From Neotabrizicola shimadae (GTDB taxonomy: Bacteria > Pseudomonadota > Alphaproteobacteria > Rhodobacterales > Rhodobacteraceae): a DNA stretch of 64,000 nt. Positions 1 through 7,955 of this stretch are shown here, piece after piece. The notes beneath the pieces were generated by a model, which was not told the origin of the DNA, did no database searches, and saw only the letters and a program-made list of their open reading frames with translations. A program made the position numbers and the translations under genes. The stretch covers positions 1,984,001 to 2,048,000 of the forward strand of contig NZ_CP069370.1 in NCBI RefSeq assembly GCF_019623905.1, in the 5' to 3' direction. Numbering within the stretch: position 1 is the first letter of the stretch; each line of letters opens with the position of its first letter.

Positions 1-1
1 G

Positions 2-334
2 CGCGCCAAGGACCCCGCGCTCGAAGCCCGGGTAGACCGGTTCGCCGCCACCGCCCGCCAGCTCTTCCGCAGCATCGAAAGCGATCCCGGCGACCTGACG
101 GCCGCGCGCAAGTACCTCTCGGTCTATCTGATGGGTGCCCGCGACGCGACCGTGAAGTTTGCCGACCACTACGCCCGTGCCCGCGATCCAGAGGCCCGCG
201 CCGAATACGAAGCCTTGCTCACCGACCTTGAAACCACCTTCGCCGGCCGCACCCAGGCGCTTCTGTCCAACGACCGCACCGACCTCGATGTCGAGATCTC
301 GGTGCTGCGCGACCGGCTCAAACGCGATTTCTGA
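2..334 (+). CDS. XpaC-like protein (5-bromo-4-chloroindolyl phosphate hydrolysis family), 3' part
   Basis: This reading frame is open from the first bases of the window and ends with TGA at 332-334, so only the C-terminal ~110 residues are present. The visible part is a charged, helical segment (Phe-Arg-Ser-Ile-Glu, then Tyr-Leu-Ser-Val-Tyr-Leu-Met-Gly-Ala-Arg-Asp) typical of XpaC C-termini, in which alpha-helices follow N-terminal membrane segments. XpaC proteins are membrane-associated and commonly encoded directly before telA, as here: telA starts 13 bases after this stop. The biochemical role of the family is not settled. The call rests on the fragment plus the telA linkage; the N-terminus lies outside the window. 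Confidence 0.7.
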   Translation, partial: RAKDPALEARVDRFAATARQLFRSIESDPGDLTAARKYLSVYLMGARDATVKFADHYARARDPEARAEYEALLTDLETTFAGRTQALLSNDRTDLDVEISVLRDRLKRDF

Positions 335-347
335 CAGGGAGTTTCCC

Positions 348-1511
348 ATGACCGATACCATCCGCGACCAGGCCGCCCAGGCCCTTGCCGAAGTCGAGAA
401 GGTCACCGCCGTGCTGCTGCCCGAACCGGGCGGCGAGGTGGTGGCCCTGGAAGCCGCCTCCCCCGACCGCAAGGCCGAAATCGAACGCCGCATGGCCGAG
501 CTTGACCTCGGCGACAGCCAGTCGATCATCGCCTTCGGCTCGAAAGCCCAGGCCGAGCTTCAGGTCATCAGCCAGGAAATGCTGGCCGACGTGAAGAACA
601 AGGATGTGGGCCCGGCGGGCGATTCCTTGCGCGAAATCGTCTCCACCATACGCGGCTTTTCCGGCGAAGAGCTGGACGTGAACCGCAGCCGCAGCTGGTG
701 GGAACGCCTGACCGGCGCCGCAGCCCCCATGGCGCAATTCATGGCGCGCTACGAAGAGGTTCAGACCCAGATCGACCGCATCACGGAGAACCTCCTCAGC
801 CACGAACACAAGCTTCTGAAGGACGTGAAGGCGCTCGACATCCTCTACGCCAAGACGCTCAGCTTCTACGACGAGCTTGCGCTGTACATCGCGGCCGGCG
901 AAGCCCGGCTGAAACAGGCGGATGAAACCGACATCCCGGCGAAAGAGGCTGCGGTGAAGGCCGCGCCGGAAAACGACCAGGTGCTGAAGGCGCAGGAGTT
1001 GCGCGACCTGCGCGCCGCCCGCGACGATCTGGAACGCCGCGTCCACGACCTGAAGCTGACGCGCCAGGTCACCATGCAGTCGCTGCCCTCGATCCGCCTG
1101 GTGCAGGAAAACGACAAGAGCCTGATCACCAAGATCAACTCCACCCTCGTCAACACCGTGCCGCTCTGGGAAACCCAGCTTGCCCAGGCCGTGACGATCC
1201 AGCGCTCGAAGGAAGCCGCCGAGGCACTGCGCGATGCCAACGACCTGACCAACGACCTGCTCACGAAGAACGCCGAGAACCTGCGCGAGGCCAACAAGGT
1301 GGTGCGCGAGGAAATGGAACGCGGCGTCTTCGACATCGAGGCGGTGCAGAAGGCCAACGAGACGCTCATCGCCACGGTCGAGGATTCCCTGCGCATCGCC
1401 GATGAAGGCAAGGCCCGCCGCGCCGCGGCCGAGGAGACCTTGGTGAAGCTGGAAACCACGCTGCGCGACACGCTGTCGGCGGCTTCGGCCCGCCCCGCCG
1501 CCGCCGGTTGA
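348..1511 (+). CDS. telA: Toxic anion resistance protein, TelA family
   Basis: This encodes 387 residues. The start at 348 (Met-Thr-Asp-Thr-Ile-Arg) has an AGGGAG ribosome site about 7 bases upstream; an upstream in-frame ATG at 159 would overlap the xpaC-like gene extensively and adds a non-family N-terminus. The protein is almost entirely charged alpha-helix with long coiled-coil-like stretches, and the segment around residues 110-125 (RSWWERL, then QFMARYEEVQTQID) matches TelA/KlaA-type proteins. Family members are linked to tellurite and other membrane-stress tolerance and occur beside XpaC, SPFH and Ter-type genes; the mechanism is not established. It is followed by a hairpin at 1522-1555. 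Confidence 0.9.
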   Translation: MTDTIRDQAAQALAEVEKVTAVLLPEPGGEVVALEAASPDRKAEIERRMAELDLGDSQSIIAFGSKAQAELQVISQEMLADVKNKDVGPAGDSLREIVSTIRGFSGEELDVNRSRSWWERLTGAAAPMAQFMARYEEVQTQIDRITENLLSHEHKLLKDVKALDILYAKTLSFYDELALYIAAGEARLKQADETDIPAKEAAVKAAPENDQVLKAQELRDLRAARDDLERRVHDLKLTRQVTMQSLPSIRLVQENDKSLITKINSTLVNTVPLWETQLAQAVTIQRSKEAAEALRDANDLTNDLLTKNAENLREANKVVREEMERGVFDIEAVQKANETLIATVEDSLRIADEGKARRAAAEETLVKLETTLRDTLSAASARPAAAG

Positions 1512-1521
1512 TCCGGCACTG

Positions 1522-1555
1522 CCCTGCCGCCCGGCACCGCTGCGGTGCGGCAGGG
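1522..1555 (+). terminator. GC hairpin after telA
   Basis: CCCTGCCGC (1522-1530) pairs perfectly with GCGGCAGGG (1547-1555), with a smaller ACCGC/GCGGT pairing inside the loop. It begins 11 bases after the telA stop. No clear T-run follows, so it may be a Rho-dependent end, an mRNA-stability hairpin or an attenuator before the DUF2927 gene. Confidence 0.5.
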
Positions 1556-1604
1556 ATTCACACCGCGCGCCGCGCATGGAATAACCGGCTTGGGCAAGTC
1601 GGGC

Positions 1605-2594
1605 ATGGGGAATCAGGTGGGGCCAGTACCAGGGGCAGTCGCGGGCCAGCCGCGACCCAATCGCCACAGGCTGACGGCCGCGCTCGGACTGGTCCTGTCC
1701 CTCGCCGCTTGCGTCGCCACCACACCGCAGCCGCAGGTGCAGCAACCCGCGCGGCCCGTGACACCCACCCCCACGGCGCAGGCCTCTGCCGCCTCGCAAA
1801 CGGCCAAGGCCTATTACGACCGTGTCCAGGCCGTCCTTCTGTCGCGCGGCCTGCTGCGAACCGATGGCGGCGGCCCGGACACGCCCTTCACCGACAGGAT
1901 GCTGGCCGAAAACTTCATGACCATCGCGCTCTATGACGAATACGCGCGCGGCCCCACCGGCCCGGTCCAGCGCCAGACGCCCAGCCTGCTGCGCCGATGG
2001 GATCAGCCAGTGCGCGTGGGCCTGCGCTTTGGCGAATCGGTCACGCCGGCGGATCGCTCCACCGACACGGCGCGCATTTCCTCGTATCTTTCCCGCCTCT
2101 CGCGCCTGACCGGCCATCCGATCCGGCTTGACGATGCCAACCCGAATTTCTGGGTCTACATCGTGAACGAGGATGAGCGTCAGGCGCTCGCCCCCCAGAT
2201 CCGCGCCGCCCTGCCCGGTCTGACCCCGGCCGAGGTCGCAGGCATCGTGGACATGCCGCTCTCGACCTATTGCCTGGTCTATGCGCTCTCGGGCAGCAAG
2301 ACCGGCCCCGGCGTCTACAGCCAGGCCTTTGCGGTGATCCGGGCCGAACACCCCGATCTGATGCGGCTCTCCTGCATCCACGAGGAAATCGCGCAAGGTC
2401 TGGGCCTCGCCAACGACAGCCCCCGCGCCCGCCCCTCGATCTTCAACGACGATGAGGAATTCGCGCTGCTGACCAGCATGGACGAGATGATGCTGCGCAT
2501 CCTCTACAACCCCGCGCTCCGCCCGGGCATGTCCGAAACCGAAGCCCGCCCCATCGTCTACTCCCTCGCCGCACAGATGGCGGGGCCGAGTTGA
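1605..2594 (+). CDS. DUF2927 lipoprotein
   Basis: This encodes 329 residues from ATG 1605. A GTG at 1545 is in frame but lies inside the hairpin that follows telA, so the later start is preferred. The N-terminus carries Arg/His followed by a hydrophobic stretch and a lipobox (Leu-Ala-Ala-Cys, about residues 33-36), predicting a lipid-anchored periplasmic protein. A Pro/Gln/Thr-rich linker precedes a DUF2927 domain with its usual features: a conserved Asn-Phe-Trp-Val strand, a Cys-Leu-Val-Tyr segment, Cys-Ile-His-Glu-Glu near residue 260 and Phe-Asn-Asp-Asp-Glu after it. The conserved His/Glu residues suggest a protease-like fold, but activity is unproven. It may belong to the same envelope-stress set as telA. 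Confidence 0.8.
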   Translation: MGNQVGPVPGAVAGQPRPNRHRLTAALGLVLSLAACVATTPQPQVQQPARPVTPTPTAQASAASQTAKAYYDRVQAVLLSRGLLRTDGGGPDTPFTDRMLAENFMTIALYDEYARGPTGPVQRQTPSLLRRWDQPVRVGLRFGESVTPADRSTDTARISSYLSRLSRLTGHPIRLDDANPNFWVYIVNEDERQALAPQIRAALPGLTPAEVAGIVDMPLSTYCLVYALSGSKTGPGVYSQAFAVIRAEHPDLMRLSCIHEEIAQGLGLANDSPRARPSIFNDDEEFALLTSMDEMMLRILYNPALRPGMSETEARPIVYSLAAQMAGPS

Positions 2595-2766
2595 ACCACG
2601 CCAACACCGCCACCGCCGCTCGAAAGGCTTGATCGCTCCCGGCCTCCGTCCTTCGGCAGTGCGCACGCCCGTGACATGGCGCGCACGAAACGTGGCGGGC
2701 CTCCCGCGAACCGCCTATAGTCCAGCACAAATGCCCGCAGCCGAGTCCGGACCAAAGGAGTAAGCC

Positions 2767-3867
2767 ATGGTCTTCGATTTCCTCAAAGGCGAGTTCATCG
2801 ACGTCATCTCCTGGCTCGACGACACGCGCGATACGATGGTCTGGCGCTTCGACCGCCATGGCCAGGCCATCAAGTACGGCGCCAAGCTCACCGTGCGCGA
2901 AGGCCAGTCCGCCGTCTTCATCCACGAGGGCCAGCTGGCCGATGTTTTCGGCCCCGGCCTCTACATGCTGGAAACCAACAACCTTCCCATCCTGACCACG
3001 CTGCAGCACTGGGACCACGGCTTCCAGTCGCCCTTCAAGTCCGAGGTCTATTTCGTCAACACCACGCGCTTCAATGACCTCAAATGGGGCACCAAGAACC
3101 CCATCATGCTGCGCGACCCCGAATTCGGCCCCCTGCGGCTCCGCGCCTTCGGCACCTATTCCATGCGCGTCTCGGACCCCGGCAAGTTCATGCTGGAAAT
3201 CGTCGGCACCGATGGCGAGTTCACCTCGGACGAGATCTCGAACCAGATCCGCAACGTGATCCTGCAGGAAGCCAGCCGCGTCCTCGCCTCATCCGGCATC
3301 CCGGCCTTGGACATGGCCGCCAACACCCAGGATCTCGGCAAGCTGATCCTCGACCGCATCGCCCCCCAGATTGCCGACTACGGGCTGACCTTGCCCGAAT
3401 TCTACATCGAGAACATCTCGCTGCCCGAAGAGGTGGAAAAGGTGCTCGACAAGCGCACCTCCACAGGCATCGCCGGGGACCTGTCGAAATACACCCAGTT
3501 CAACGCGGCCGAGGCGCTGTCTCAGCCCGGCGGCGCCGCGGGTTCTGCCATGGCCACCGGCCTTGGCGCGGCCATCGGCATGGGTATGGCACAACAGGCC
3601 GGCCCCTGGGGCGCCGCCCCCGCCCATGCCGCCCCGCCCCCGCCGCCGCCCCCCGCCGCTGATCCCGCCTGGCACATCGCCGAAAACGGCGCGACCAAGG
3701 GCCCCTTCCCGCAGTCGCAGCTTGCCGCCATGGCCACCGCGGGACAGATCACCCGCTCCACCATGGTCTGGACCGCCGGACAGGACGGCTGGAAACCCGC
3801 CGCCGAAACCGCCCTCGCCGCTCTCTTCCGCGATGTGCCGCCGCCCCCGCCGCCGCCCGGAGCCTGA
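2767..3867 (+). CDS. SPFH/Band-7 domain protein with C-terminal GYF_2 domain
   Basis: This encodes 366 residues; AAAGGAG lies 6 bases before the ATG. Residues ~1-240 form an SPFH (virion-core/YdjI-like) domain: membrane-proximal Phe-Asp-Phe-Leu-Lys start, a central beta region and the helical segment around LPEFYIENISLPEEVEKVL. A Gly/Ala and Pro-rich linker (poly-proline near residue 295) leads to a ~55-residue GYF_2 domain (Trp-His-Ile-Ala-Glu-Asn-Gly, Gly-Pro-Phe, Trp-Thr-Ala-Gly-Gln-Asp-Gly-Trp), a module that binds proline-rich peptides. It ends in another poly-Pro tail. It is translationally close to the zinc-ribbon gene (2-base gap). Likely role: a membrane scaffold linked to the TelA/XpaC stress set (inference). 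Confidence 0.85.
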   Translation: MVFDFLKGEFIDVISWLDDTRDTMVWRFDRHGQAIKYGAKLTVREGQSAVFIHEGQLADVFGPGLYMLETNNLPILTTLQHWDHGFQSPFKSEVYFVNTTRFNDLKWGTKNPIMLRDPEFGPLRLRAFGTYSMRVSDPGKFMLEIVGTDGEFTSDEISNQIRNVILQEASRVLASSGIPALDMAANTQDLGKLILDRIAPQIADYGLTLPEFYIENISLPEEVEKVLDKRTSTGIAGDLSKYTQFNAAEALSQPGGAAGSAMATGLGAAIGMGMAQQAGPWGAAPAHAAPPPPPPPAADPAWHIAENGATKGPFPQSQLAAMATAGQITRSTMVWTAGQDGWKPAAETALAALFRDVPPPPPPPGA

Positions 3868-3869
3868 TC

Positions 3870-5009
3870 TTGACGGAAGCCCCGCGCCACTGGCCCTGCG
3901 AAAGCTGCGGGGCCGACCTCACCTTCGCGCCCGGCCAGGACAGCCTGAAGTGCCCCTTCTGCGGGCATGAGCAGGCCATCCCCAGGGCCAGCGCGAAGGC
4001 CCGCTCCACCGCCCTCACCGAACACGATCTCGCCCGCGGCCTCGCCGACGACCTGCCCCGCGGCGCGATGGAAGACATCCGCACCACCCGCTGCGGCAAC
4101 TGCGGCGCCCAGGTGGAGTTTCAGGGCGAGACCTTCTCGCAGACCTGCCCCTTCTGCGCCTCCCCCGTGGTCGCCGAAAAGGGCAGTCACGCCCAGATCA
4201 AGCCCCAGGCCCTCATCCCCTTCGCCCTTACGGAGTCCGAGGCGCGCAAGCGCATGGTGGATTGGCTCGGCCGGCTGTGGTTCGCCCCCAACGGCCTTGT
4301 CGAATACGCCCGCAAGGGACGCGCGCTGAACGGCATCTACGTCCCCTTCTGGACCTTCGATGCCGACACCGCCAGCCGTTACCGCGGTGCGCGCGGCATC
4401 TATTACTACGAGACGCGCAACGTCACCGTCACCGTCAACGGCAAGCGCGAAACCCGGCAGGAACAGGTGCGCCACACGCGCTGGACCCCGGTTTCCGGCG
4501 GCGTCGCCCGCCGTTTCGACGATGTGCTGGAACTGGCCTCCACCAGCCTTCCGCCCCGGCTCGGCGCCGAACTCACCCCCTGGGATCTCTCCGCCCTCGT
4601 GCCCTACAGCCAGGACTACCTCGCCGGCTTCCGGGCCGAGGGCTATTCCATCGGCCTCGCCGATGCCAACAAGGCGGCCAAATCCCGCATGGCCCAGGTG
4701 ATCCGCACCGATGTCGCCCGCGACATCGGCGGCGACGAACAGCGCATCGACAGCGTCGACACGCGCTGGTCGGACGAAACCTTCAAGCATATCCTCCTGC
4801 CGGTCTGGACCGCCGCCTACCGCTATGGCGGCAAGTCCTATGCCTTCCTGGTGAACGGCCAGACCGGCGAGGTGCAGGGCGAACGCCCCTACTCGGTGTG
4901 GAAGATCGCCTTCGCCGTGCTGCTCGCCCTCATCGTCGCCGGAACCGCGCTATATGTCGCCGACCGCAACGGCGCCTTCGACGACACGGGCTACTCCACC
5001 AGCTACTGA
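3870..5009 (+). CDS. Zinc-ribbon, C-terminally membrane-anchored protein
   Basis: This encodes 379 residues with a TTG start 2 bases after the SPFH gene stop, so the two are probably translationally coupled. Two zinc ribbons are visible: Cys-Glu-Ser-Cys ... Cys-Pro-Phe-Cys at ~residues 10-32, and Cys-Gly-Asn-Cys ... Cys-Pro-Phe-Cys at ~residues 72-93. A conserved central domain follows (YVPFWTFDADT, and VLPVWTAAYRYGGKSY-like beta strands), then one hydrophobic helix near residues 345-365. Such proteins are often annotated as primosomal protein N'-related because of the ribbons, but no helicase motifs are present, so that name is not supported. It is probably a partner of the SPFH protein. Confidence 0.75.
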   Translation: MTEAPRHWPCESCGADLTFAPGQDSLKCPFCGHEQAIPRASAKARSTALTEHDLARGLADDLPRGAMEDIRTTRCGNCGAQVEFQGETFSQTCPFCASPVVAEKGSHAQIKPQALIPFALTESEARKRMVDWLGRLWFAPNGLVEYARKGRALNGIYVPFWTFDADTASRYRGARGIYYYETRNVTVTVNGKRETRQEQVRHTRWTPVSGGVARRFDDVLELASTSLPPRLGAELTPWDLSALVPYSQDYLAGFRAEGYSIGLADANKAAKSRMAQVIRTDVARDIGGDEQRIDSVDTRWSDETFKHILLPVWTAAYRYGGKSYAFLVNGQTGEVQGERPYSVWKIAFAVLLALIVAGTALYVADRNGAFDDTGYSTSY

Positions 5010-5058
5010 TCCGCCGCGACTCGGCCGCGGCGGTCCGGCTCCGTGCAAGACCGCATTC

Positions 5059-5076
5059 TGATACCCGAAAGTATCA
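5059..5076. promoter_or_regulatory. Inverted repeat upstream of HTH gene
   Basis: TGATAC (5059-5064) and GTATCA (5071-5076) form a perfect 6-bp inverted repeat with a 6-base spacer, 171 bases before the HTH gene. A further GATAC follows at ~5188. It is a candidate operator; nothing else in 5010-5246 looks coding. Confidence 0.35.
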
Positions 5077-5211
5077 CGCAGGGTCCGGTTCCCGCCGTCC
5101 CGGCGCAGAAAATGATCCCTTTCCTGCCAGAACTCCTGCCGGACCGGCCCGGTCGGGCAACGGCGTCTCAGATCACGACCCAAACATGATACTTGTCAGG
5201 AGCTCGATCTA

Positions 5212-5234
5212 GGCTCATCCTTCCTTCATGAGCC
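5212..5234. promoter_or_regulatory. Leader inverted repeat next to the HTH gene RBS
   Basis: GGCTCAT (5212-5218) and ATGAGCC (5228-5234) are a perfect 7-bp inverted repeat, and the right arm runs straight into the GAGGAG ribosome site of the HTH gene. It could act as an autoregulatory operator for the HTH protein or as an mRNA hairpin limiting ribosome access. Confidence 0.45.
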
Positions 5235-5246
5235 GAGGAGATTGAC

Positions 5247-6257
5247 ATGCCCACTCCGATCCACCCTGACACCGTCAAATCCATCCGCGCGCTCAAGCGC
5301 TGGACCCAGGAACAGCTGGCCGAAGCCACGCGCGGCAAGCACAAGGTTGGCCTCGCAACCATCAAGCGGATCGAAGGCACAAAGACCGGCAGCTACGAGG
5401 CAAATGATCGCGTCGCCGAAGGGCTGGCCCGCGCGCTTGGCGTCACCGTTCAGGCCCTGTCCACTCCCGGCGCCGCCCCGGCCGGACAGCAACCGCCGGC
5501 GCCCAAGCCGGGAATGCGCCAGCTCCGCACCATGATCGACGAAGAAACCACCCATGCTTTCCGCATGGTCGAACAGCTCTATGGCATCCCGCCACAGACC
5601 CAGATCGTGATGGCTCCGCTCTTCGCAGCCCTTCTCGCCGAAGCCAGCCTCGACTGGCGCCGTGACCGCGCCGAACGGATGCAGGCCGCCGCCCGCGAGG
5701 TTTCGTCCCTTGCCACCGGCCACCTTGCCGCCGCTCGGGCCTCGAACCAGGCGCTGAACTGCGCCGCCTGGGAACTGTCGCGCATCGCCAACCGCGACCT
5801 CTTCTGCGACGATGCCCCCGACGAAGCCTACGAACAGGGTTACGATCCCAACAAGGGAAATCCCTTCTCGGATTTCCTCGCCCATTTCATCCAGCAGATC
5901 GGTGCCCGGACCGTGGAAATCGCCCCCGGCGGCGGCTGGAAGACGCGCAAGGGCATGCCCCGCTATCGCATCGGGGCGGAAGCCGTGGCCCAGATCACCG
6001 CGCGCGACCCCGAGGCAAGCTATGCCCTCATGCGCGGCCATGTGCGCATGACCGATATTCCCGCCGAACTGATGGCGCCCGAACGGCTCGCCGACCGCAA
6101 CGCCTGGCTCGCATCCCACCTCCCCGAGGCCGAGCGCGCCGAACTTCGCGCGCGCCGCGAAAGAACGGGCCGCGACCGGCCCTCGCCCCAGCCCGCCCGC
6201 CCCGCGCCCTCTGCGCCAAAGTCGTCCCACTCGCCGAAGGAACAGCCCGATGCGTGA
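5247..6257 (+). CDS. HTH-domain protein of unknown function
   Basis: This encodes 336 residues with a strong GAGGAG ribosome site. Residues ~5-60 look like an XRE-type helix-turn-helix (Ile-His-Pro-Asp-Thr-Val-Lys-Ser-Ile-Arg, Trp-Thr-Gln-Glu-Gln-Leu-Ala-Glu-Ala, then Leu-Ala-Thr-Ile-Lys-Arg-Ile-Glu-Gly and a Val-Ala-Glu-Gly-Leu-Ala-Arg-Ala-Leu-Gly-Val helix). After a Pro/Ala linker comes a ~200-residue domain I do not recognise; it has a two-helix segment (residues ~100-180) and a motif GYDPNKGNPFSDFL. The C-terminus is Pro/Ser-rich and disordered. Its stop codon lies inside the next gene (8-base overlap). The overlap suggests a bicistronic module, possibly a self-regulating pair. Confidence 0.7.
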   Translation: MPTPIHPDTVKSIRALKRWTQEQLAEATRGKHKVGLATIKRIEGTKTGSYEANDRVAEGLARALGVTVQALSTPGAAPAGQQPPAPKPGMRQLRTMIDEETTHAFRMVEQLYGIPPQTQIVMAPLFAALLAEASLDWRRDRAERMQAAAREVSSLATGHLAAARASNQALNCAAWELSRIANRDLFCDDAPDEAYEQGYDPNKGNPFSDFLAHFIQQIGARTVEIAPGGGWKTRKGMPRYRIGAEAVAQITARDPEASYALMRGHVRMTDIPAELMAPERLADRNAWLASHLPEAERAELRARRERTGRDRPSPQPARPAPSAPKSSHSPKEQPDA

Positions 6258-6543
6258 CCTTGTCCTCACCGGAAATGCCGAAAACCGGCTGCGTCAGCGC
6301 GGCTATCGCGGCACCGACATCGACCTCCTGTTGCAGGCCGCCACGCGGATCGCCGACGACGCCTTCTTCCTCAGCGACAAGGACGTCACGCGCGAAATCG
6401 AACAGCGCCGGCGCGAAATCCAGCAACTGGAACGCCTGCGCGGCACGCGCGTCGTGGTCGATGGACACAAGGTCGTCACGCTCGATCACGCCGGGCGCAA
6501 GTCGGCCCGATCCGACCGCGCGCGGCGGTGGGAAGACGCCTGA
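6250..6543 (+). CDS. Small DUF4258-like protein
   Basis: This encodes 97 residues, starting inside the HTH gene with GAAGGAAC as ribosome site. The N-terminus (Ala-Glu-Asn-Arg-Leu-Arg-Gln-Arg-Gly-Tyr, then an Asp-Ile-Asp-Leu-Leu-Leu helix) and the C-terminal strand (Gly-His-Lys-Val-Val-Thr-Leu) follow the DUF4258 plan, a small fold related to RelE/BrnT-type proteins, with an extra charged helix in the middle (residues ~45-65). The family match is by eye and weak. Together with the upstream HTH gene it could be a toxin-antitoxin-like pair, although the usual toxin-antitoxin size ratio is not respected because the HTH protein is large. Confidence 0.5.
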   Translation: MRDLVLTGNAENRLRQRGYRGTDIDLLLQAATRIADDAFFLSDKDVTREIEQRRREIQQLERLRGTRVVVDGHKVVTLDHAGRKSARSDRARRWEDA

Positions 6544-6548
6544 CCCGG

Positions 6549-7793
6549 CTACTCCGCCGCCTGCGCCCCGGATGCTTCCGTCATGTGGTCCGCCAGCCAG
6601 GCCGCATCGTGCCACACCCCCCAGATGAAGGGCGAGGCGCGGCGTGTCAGCCAGGGAAGCCCCAGGAAATACAGGCCCGGCACTTCGGTGACGCCTCGGT
6701 CATGCCGCGGGCGGCCGTTCGGCTCGAAGATGTCCATCTTCACCCAGGCATAATCCAGCGCATAGCCCGTGGCCCAGATGATCGAGGTGATGCCCTCGGC
6801 CTTCAGGTCCAGCGACAGGATGGGATCGGTCACGCAGGCCGGGTCCGGCCCGATCACCTTTGCTTCCGGCTCTTCCGGCAGATCCAGCCCCATCCGGGCG
6901 GCATGGGCATCTGCCTCGGCCAGCACGGACAGGTAGTTCGCATCGCCCCGGCGGATGTTGTCGCCCAGATCCGGCGCGATGCTGATCCGCCCGTTGGCAT
7001 AGGCCCCGGCGCGGCCCAGAAGCACCATGCCCCGTTCGGCCAGCCGCCGGAAATCCACCGTCTCGCCGCCATTGGCTCCGCTGACGGCGATGGTCACATG
7101 CTCCATGCCCGGCTCCTGTGCCTTGGCATCCCATTTGCCAAGCGCACCCAGCCACCACACGAAATCGCGCCCGCGATAGGCCCGCGGCGGCCGGTCATGC
7201 GGCCCGACCGACAGAAAGACCTTGCGCCCCGACCGCAGGATTTCATCCGCGATCTGCGATCCCGAAGACCCCGCCCCCACCACCAGCACCGCCCCCTCGG
7301 GCAGCTGGCCGGGGTTGCGATAGCCCTCGGAATGAAGCTGCATGATCCCGGCACTGTCGGGCACCACGGTCGGGATGATCGGCTTCTGGAACGGCCCCGT
7401 CGCCACCACCACCCGCGCAGCTTCGATGCGACCGTCCTTCGTCTCGGCGACGAACCCCTGCCCGCCCGGCGCGCGGGCCAGCGAGGTCACTTCCACCCCG
7501 CACCGGATCGGCGAGCAGATCTTCTCGGCGAAGGTCTCGAAATACTTCACGATCCGGTCCTTGCCGGCAAAGCTCGCGCCGTCGATGTCGTCGAACTCCA
7601 TCGCCGGAAAGCGGTCGTGCCAGGCCGGTCCGTTCGCCACCAGCGAATCCCACCGGCTCGTGCGCCAGCGTTCGGCGATGCGGCTGCGCTCCAGCACCAG
7701 ATGCGGCACGCCCCGTTCGCGCAGATGCGCGCTCATCGCCAGCCCCGCCTGCCCGCCGCCGATCACCAGCGTGTCGATCGTCTCCACCGCCAT
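6549..7793 (-). CDS. Flavin-containing monooxygenase-like oxidoreductase
   Basis: This encodes 414 residues. An N-terminal FAD Rossmann motif (Val-Ile-Gly-Gly-Gly-Gln-Ala-Gly-Leu-Ala, ~residues 10-20) is followed by Glu-Arg-Trp-Arg and a second dinucleotide motif (Val-Val-Gly-Ala-Gly-Ser-Ser-Gly-Ser, ~residues 165-175) for NAD(P)H. Between them lies an FMO-like His-Ser-Glu-Gly-Tyr segment. This is the plan of class B flavin monooxygenases of the YUCCA/trimethylamine-oxygenase type. The substrate cannot be read from the sequence. It converges on the small DUF4258-like gene with a 5-base gap and stands alone. Confidence 0.85.
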   Translation of the reverse strand: MAVETIDTLVIGGGQAGLAMSAHLRERGVPHLVLERSRIAERWRTSRWDSLVANGPAWHDRFPAMEFDDIDGASFAGKDRIVKYFETFAEKICSPIRCGVEVTSLARAPGGQGFVAETKDGRIEAARVVVATGPFQKPIIPTVVPDSAGIMQLHSEGYRNPGQLPEGAVLVVGAGSSGSQIADEILRSGRKVFLSVGPHDRPPRAYRGRDFVWWLGALGKWDAKAQEPGMEHVTIAVSGANGGETVDFRRLAERGMVLLGRAGAYANGRISIAPDLGDNIRRGDANYLSVLAEADAHAARMGLDLPEEPEAKVIGPDPACVTDPILSLDLKAEGITSIIWATGYALDYAWVKMDIFEPNGRPRHDRGVTEVPGLYFLGLPWLTRRASPFIWGVWHDAAWLADHMTEASGAQAAE

Positions 7794-7855
7794 CGCGCAT
7801 TCCCCGTCCGCCCCGGCCGCCTTGGCCGGATAGCCTCCGGTCTAGGGGCAAAGCT

Positions 7856-7877
7856 GATTCAGAGAAATCACGATTCG
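7856..7877. promoter_or_regulatory. Paired GANTC sites upstream of the monooxygenase gene
   Basis: GATTC occurs at 7856-7860 and 7872-7876, about 65-80 bases upstream of the minus-strand monooxygenase start. The 12-mer AATCACGATTCG (7866-7877) recurs exactly at 63280-63291. GANTC is the CcrM methylation site in alphaproteobacteria. Confidence 0.35.
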
Positions 7878-7955
7878 TCTCGGCAGGGATTAGGCAATCC
7901 CTAACCCACGCAGGCCTGCCCCCTGCCCAGAGGATCAGGGCGGGGGGTAAGGGAC

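Noticed and set aside
318-2666. Long open frame on the minus strand opposite telA and the DUF2927 gene
   Set aside because: It is an antisense shadow produced by high GC at third positions; the plus-strand proteins match known families and the antisense product is repetitive Gly/Arg/His-rich without a family.
3870-5009. Annotation as primosomal protein N' helicase
   Set aside because: Only zinc ribbons are shared; there are no Walker or helicase motifs and the protein has a C-terminal membrane helix.
6700-7158. Apparent second reading frame inside the monooxygenase gene, considered as a frameshift remnant
   Set aside because: The main frame is uninterrupted with both dinucleotide motifs in place, so no frameshift is needed.
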